From the NCBI GenBank assembly GCA_937141995.1, contig CAKZQX010000792.1, positions 1-5,604 of the forward strand: DNA of 5,604 bases, written 5' to 3'. The stretch is from an uncultured Chloroflexaceae bacterium (GTDB lineage: Bacteria > Chloroflexota > Chloroflexia > Chloroflexales > Chloroflexaceae). Position numbers and translations under genes: made by a program. Shown in pieces: positions 5,472 to 5,604 of this stretch (the first letter of the stretch is position 1; every line of letters starts with the position of its first letter). The notes under the pieces were generated by a model. It did not search any database and had not been told where the DNA came from. It saw only the letters and a list, made by a program, of their open reading frames with translations.

Positions 5472-5604
5472 GGTGCTCTGTCCTCCCGGCGGCGAATCGG
5501 GTTATTCAATGACAGGAGGTACGCGGTCGGTTCCAAACCCGGCATGTGCCTGGATAAACGGCCCGACTCGCCTCCGGCAGGGCGGAAGAACCCATGCTTG
5601 TTCG

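Larger units (their letters stand above)
5191..5604. other. Stretch with no convincing gene; AT-rich patch, dyads and possible decayed coding
   Basis: Bases 5191-5280 are clearly more AT-rich than the rest of the window. A 10-base direct repeat TTATGTTAAT occurs at 5247-5256 and 5360-5369. A 35-base imperfect dyad (5351-5385) and an adjoining hairpin (5382-5400) follow. CAAGAAC (5415-5421) and GTTCTTG (5454-5460) form a further 7-base inverted repeat. On the minus strand a frame open from the right edge (5603) ends at a TAA at 5502-5504 with residues ending in TDRVPPVIE, which might be the tail of a neighbouring gene. On the plus strand ATG 5509 opens a frame to the window edge but lacks a ribosome binding site. 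Neither is supported by a domain I recognise. Confidence 0.5.

Overview
The window looks like chromosomal DNA from a moderately GC-rich bacterium, most likely a Chloroflexota member near Chloroflexus or Roseiflexus. The best clue is the large secreted protein at 1779-3620. It carries two 'FGYPISEE ... VQYFERARFE ... LGR' modules and Pro-rich linkers of a kind I associate with the extracellular proteins of that group. This placement is inference from protein style, not from a marker gene.

Layout: (1) 3-566, plus strand, is the C-terminal ~45% of NADP-dependent isocitrate dehydrogenase, entering from the left edge. (2) 567-784 is a convergent intergenic gap with a hairpin at 701-744 that probably ends the opposing gene. 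(3) 785-1378, minus strand, is a 197-residue protein with a short N-terminal beta-type domain and a pair of CBS domains. (4) 1379-1778 is a 400-base gap with a very strong hairpin (1697-1743) that ends the next gene, a TATAAT box and two further dyads in the presumed leader of the CBS gene. (5) 1779-3620, minus strand, is a 613-residue secreted modular protein, with a near-consensus promoter at 3733-3762. (6) 3806-5086, minus strand, is a membrane-anchored VanW-family-like protein whose conserved domain is interrupted by about 120 Pro-rich residues. (7) 5087-5604 holds the upstream region of the VanW-like gene and a stretch without a convincing gene. That stretch has an AT-rich patch, a 35-base imperfect dyad and weak signs of small or decayed coding sequence.

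The three complete genes all lie on the minus strand, but each appears to have its own promoter or terminator, so they are probably not one operon. Two of the three act outside the cytoplasm: one appears secreted and one is anchored with its bulk outside. The CBS protein is presumably a cytoplasmic nucleotide sensor. Isocitrate dehydrogenase is core metabolism and seems unrelated to its neighbours. I found no mobile element, CRISPR array, tRNA or rRNA. I do not see a clearly new system. The most unusual item is the split VanW-like domain, followed by the structured leader and domain fusion of the CBS gene.
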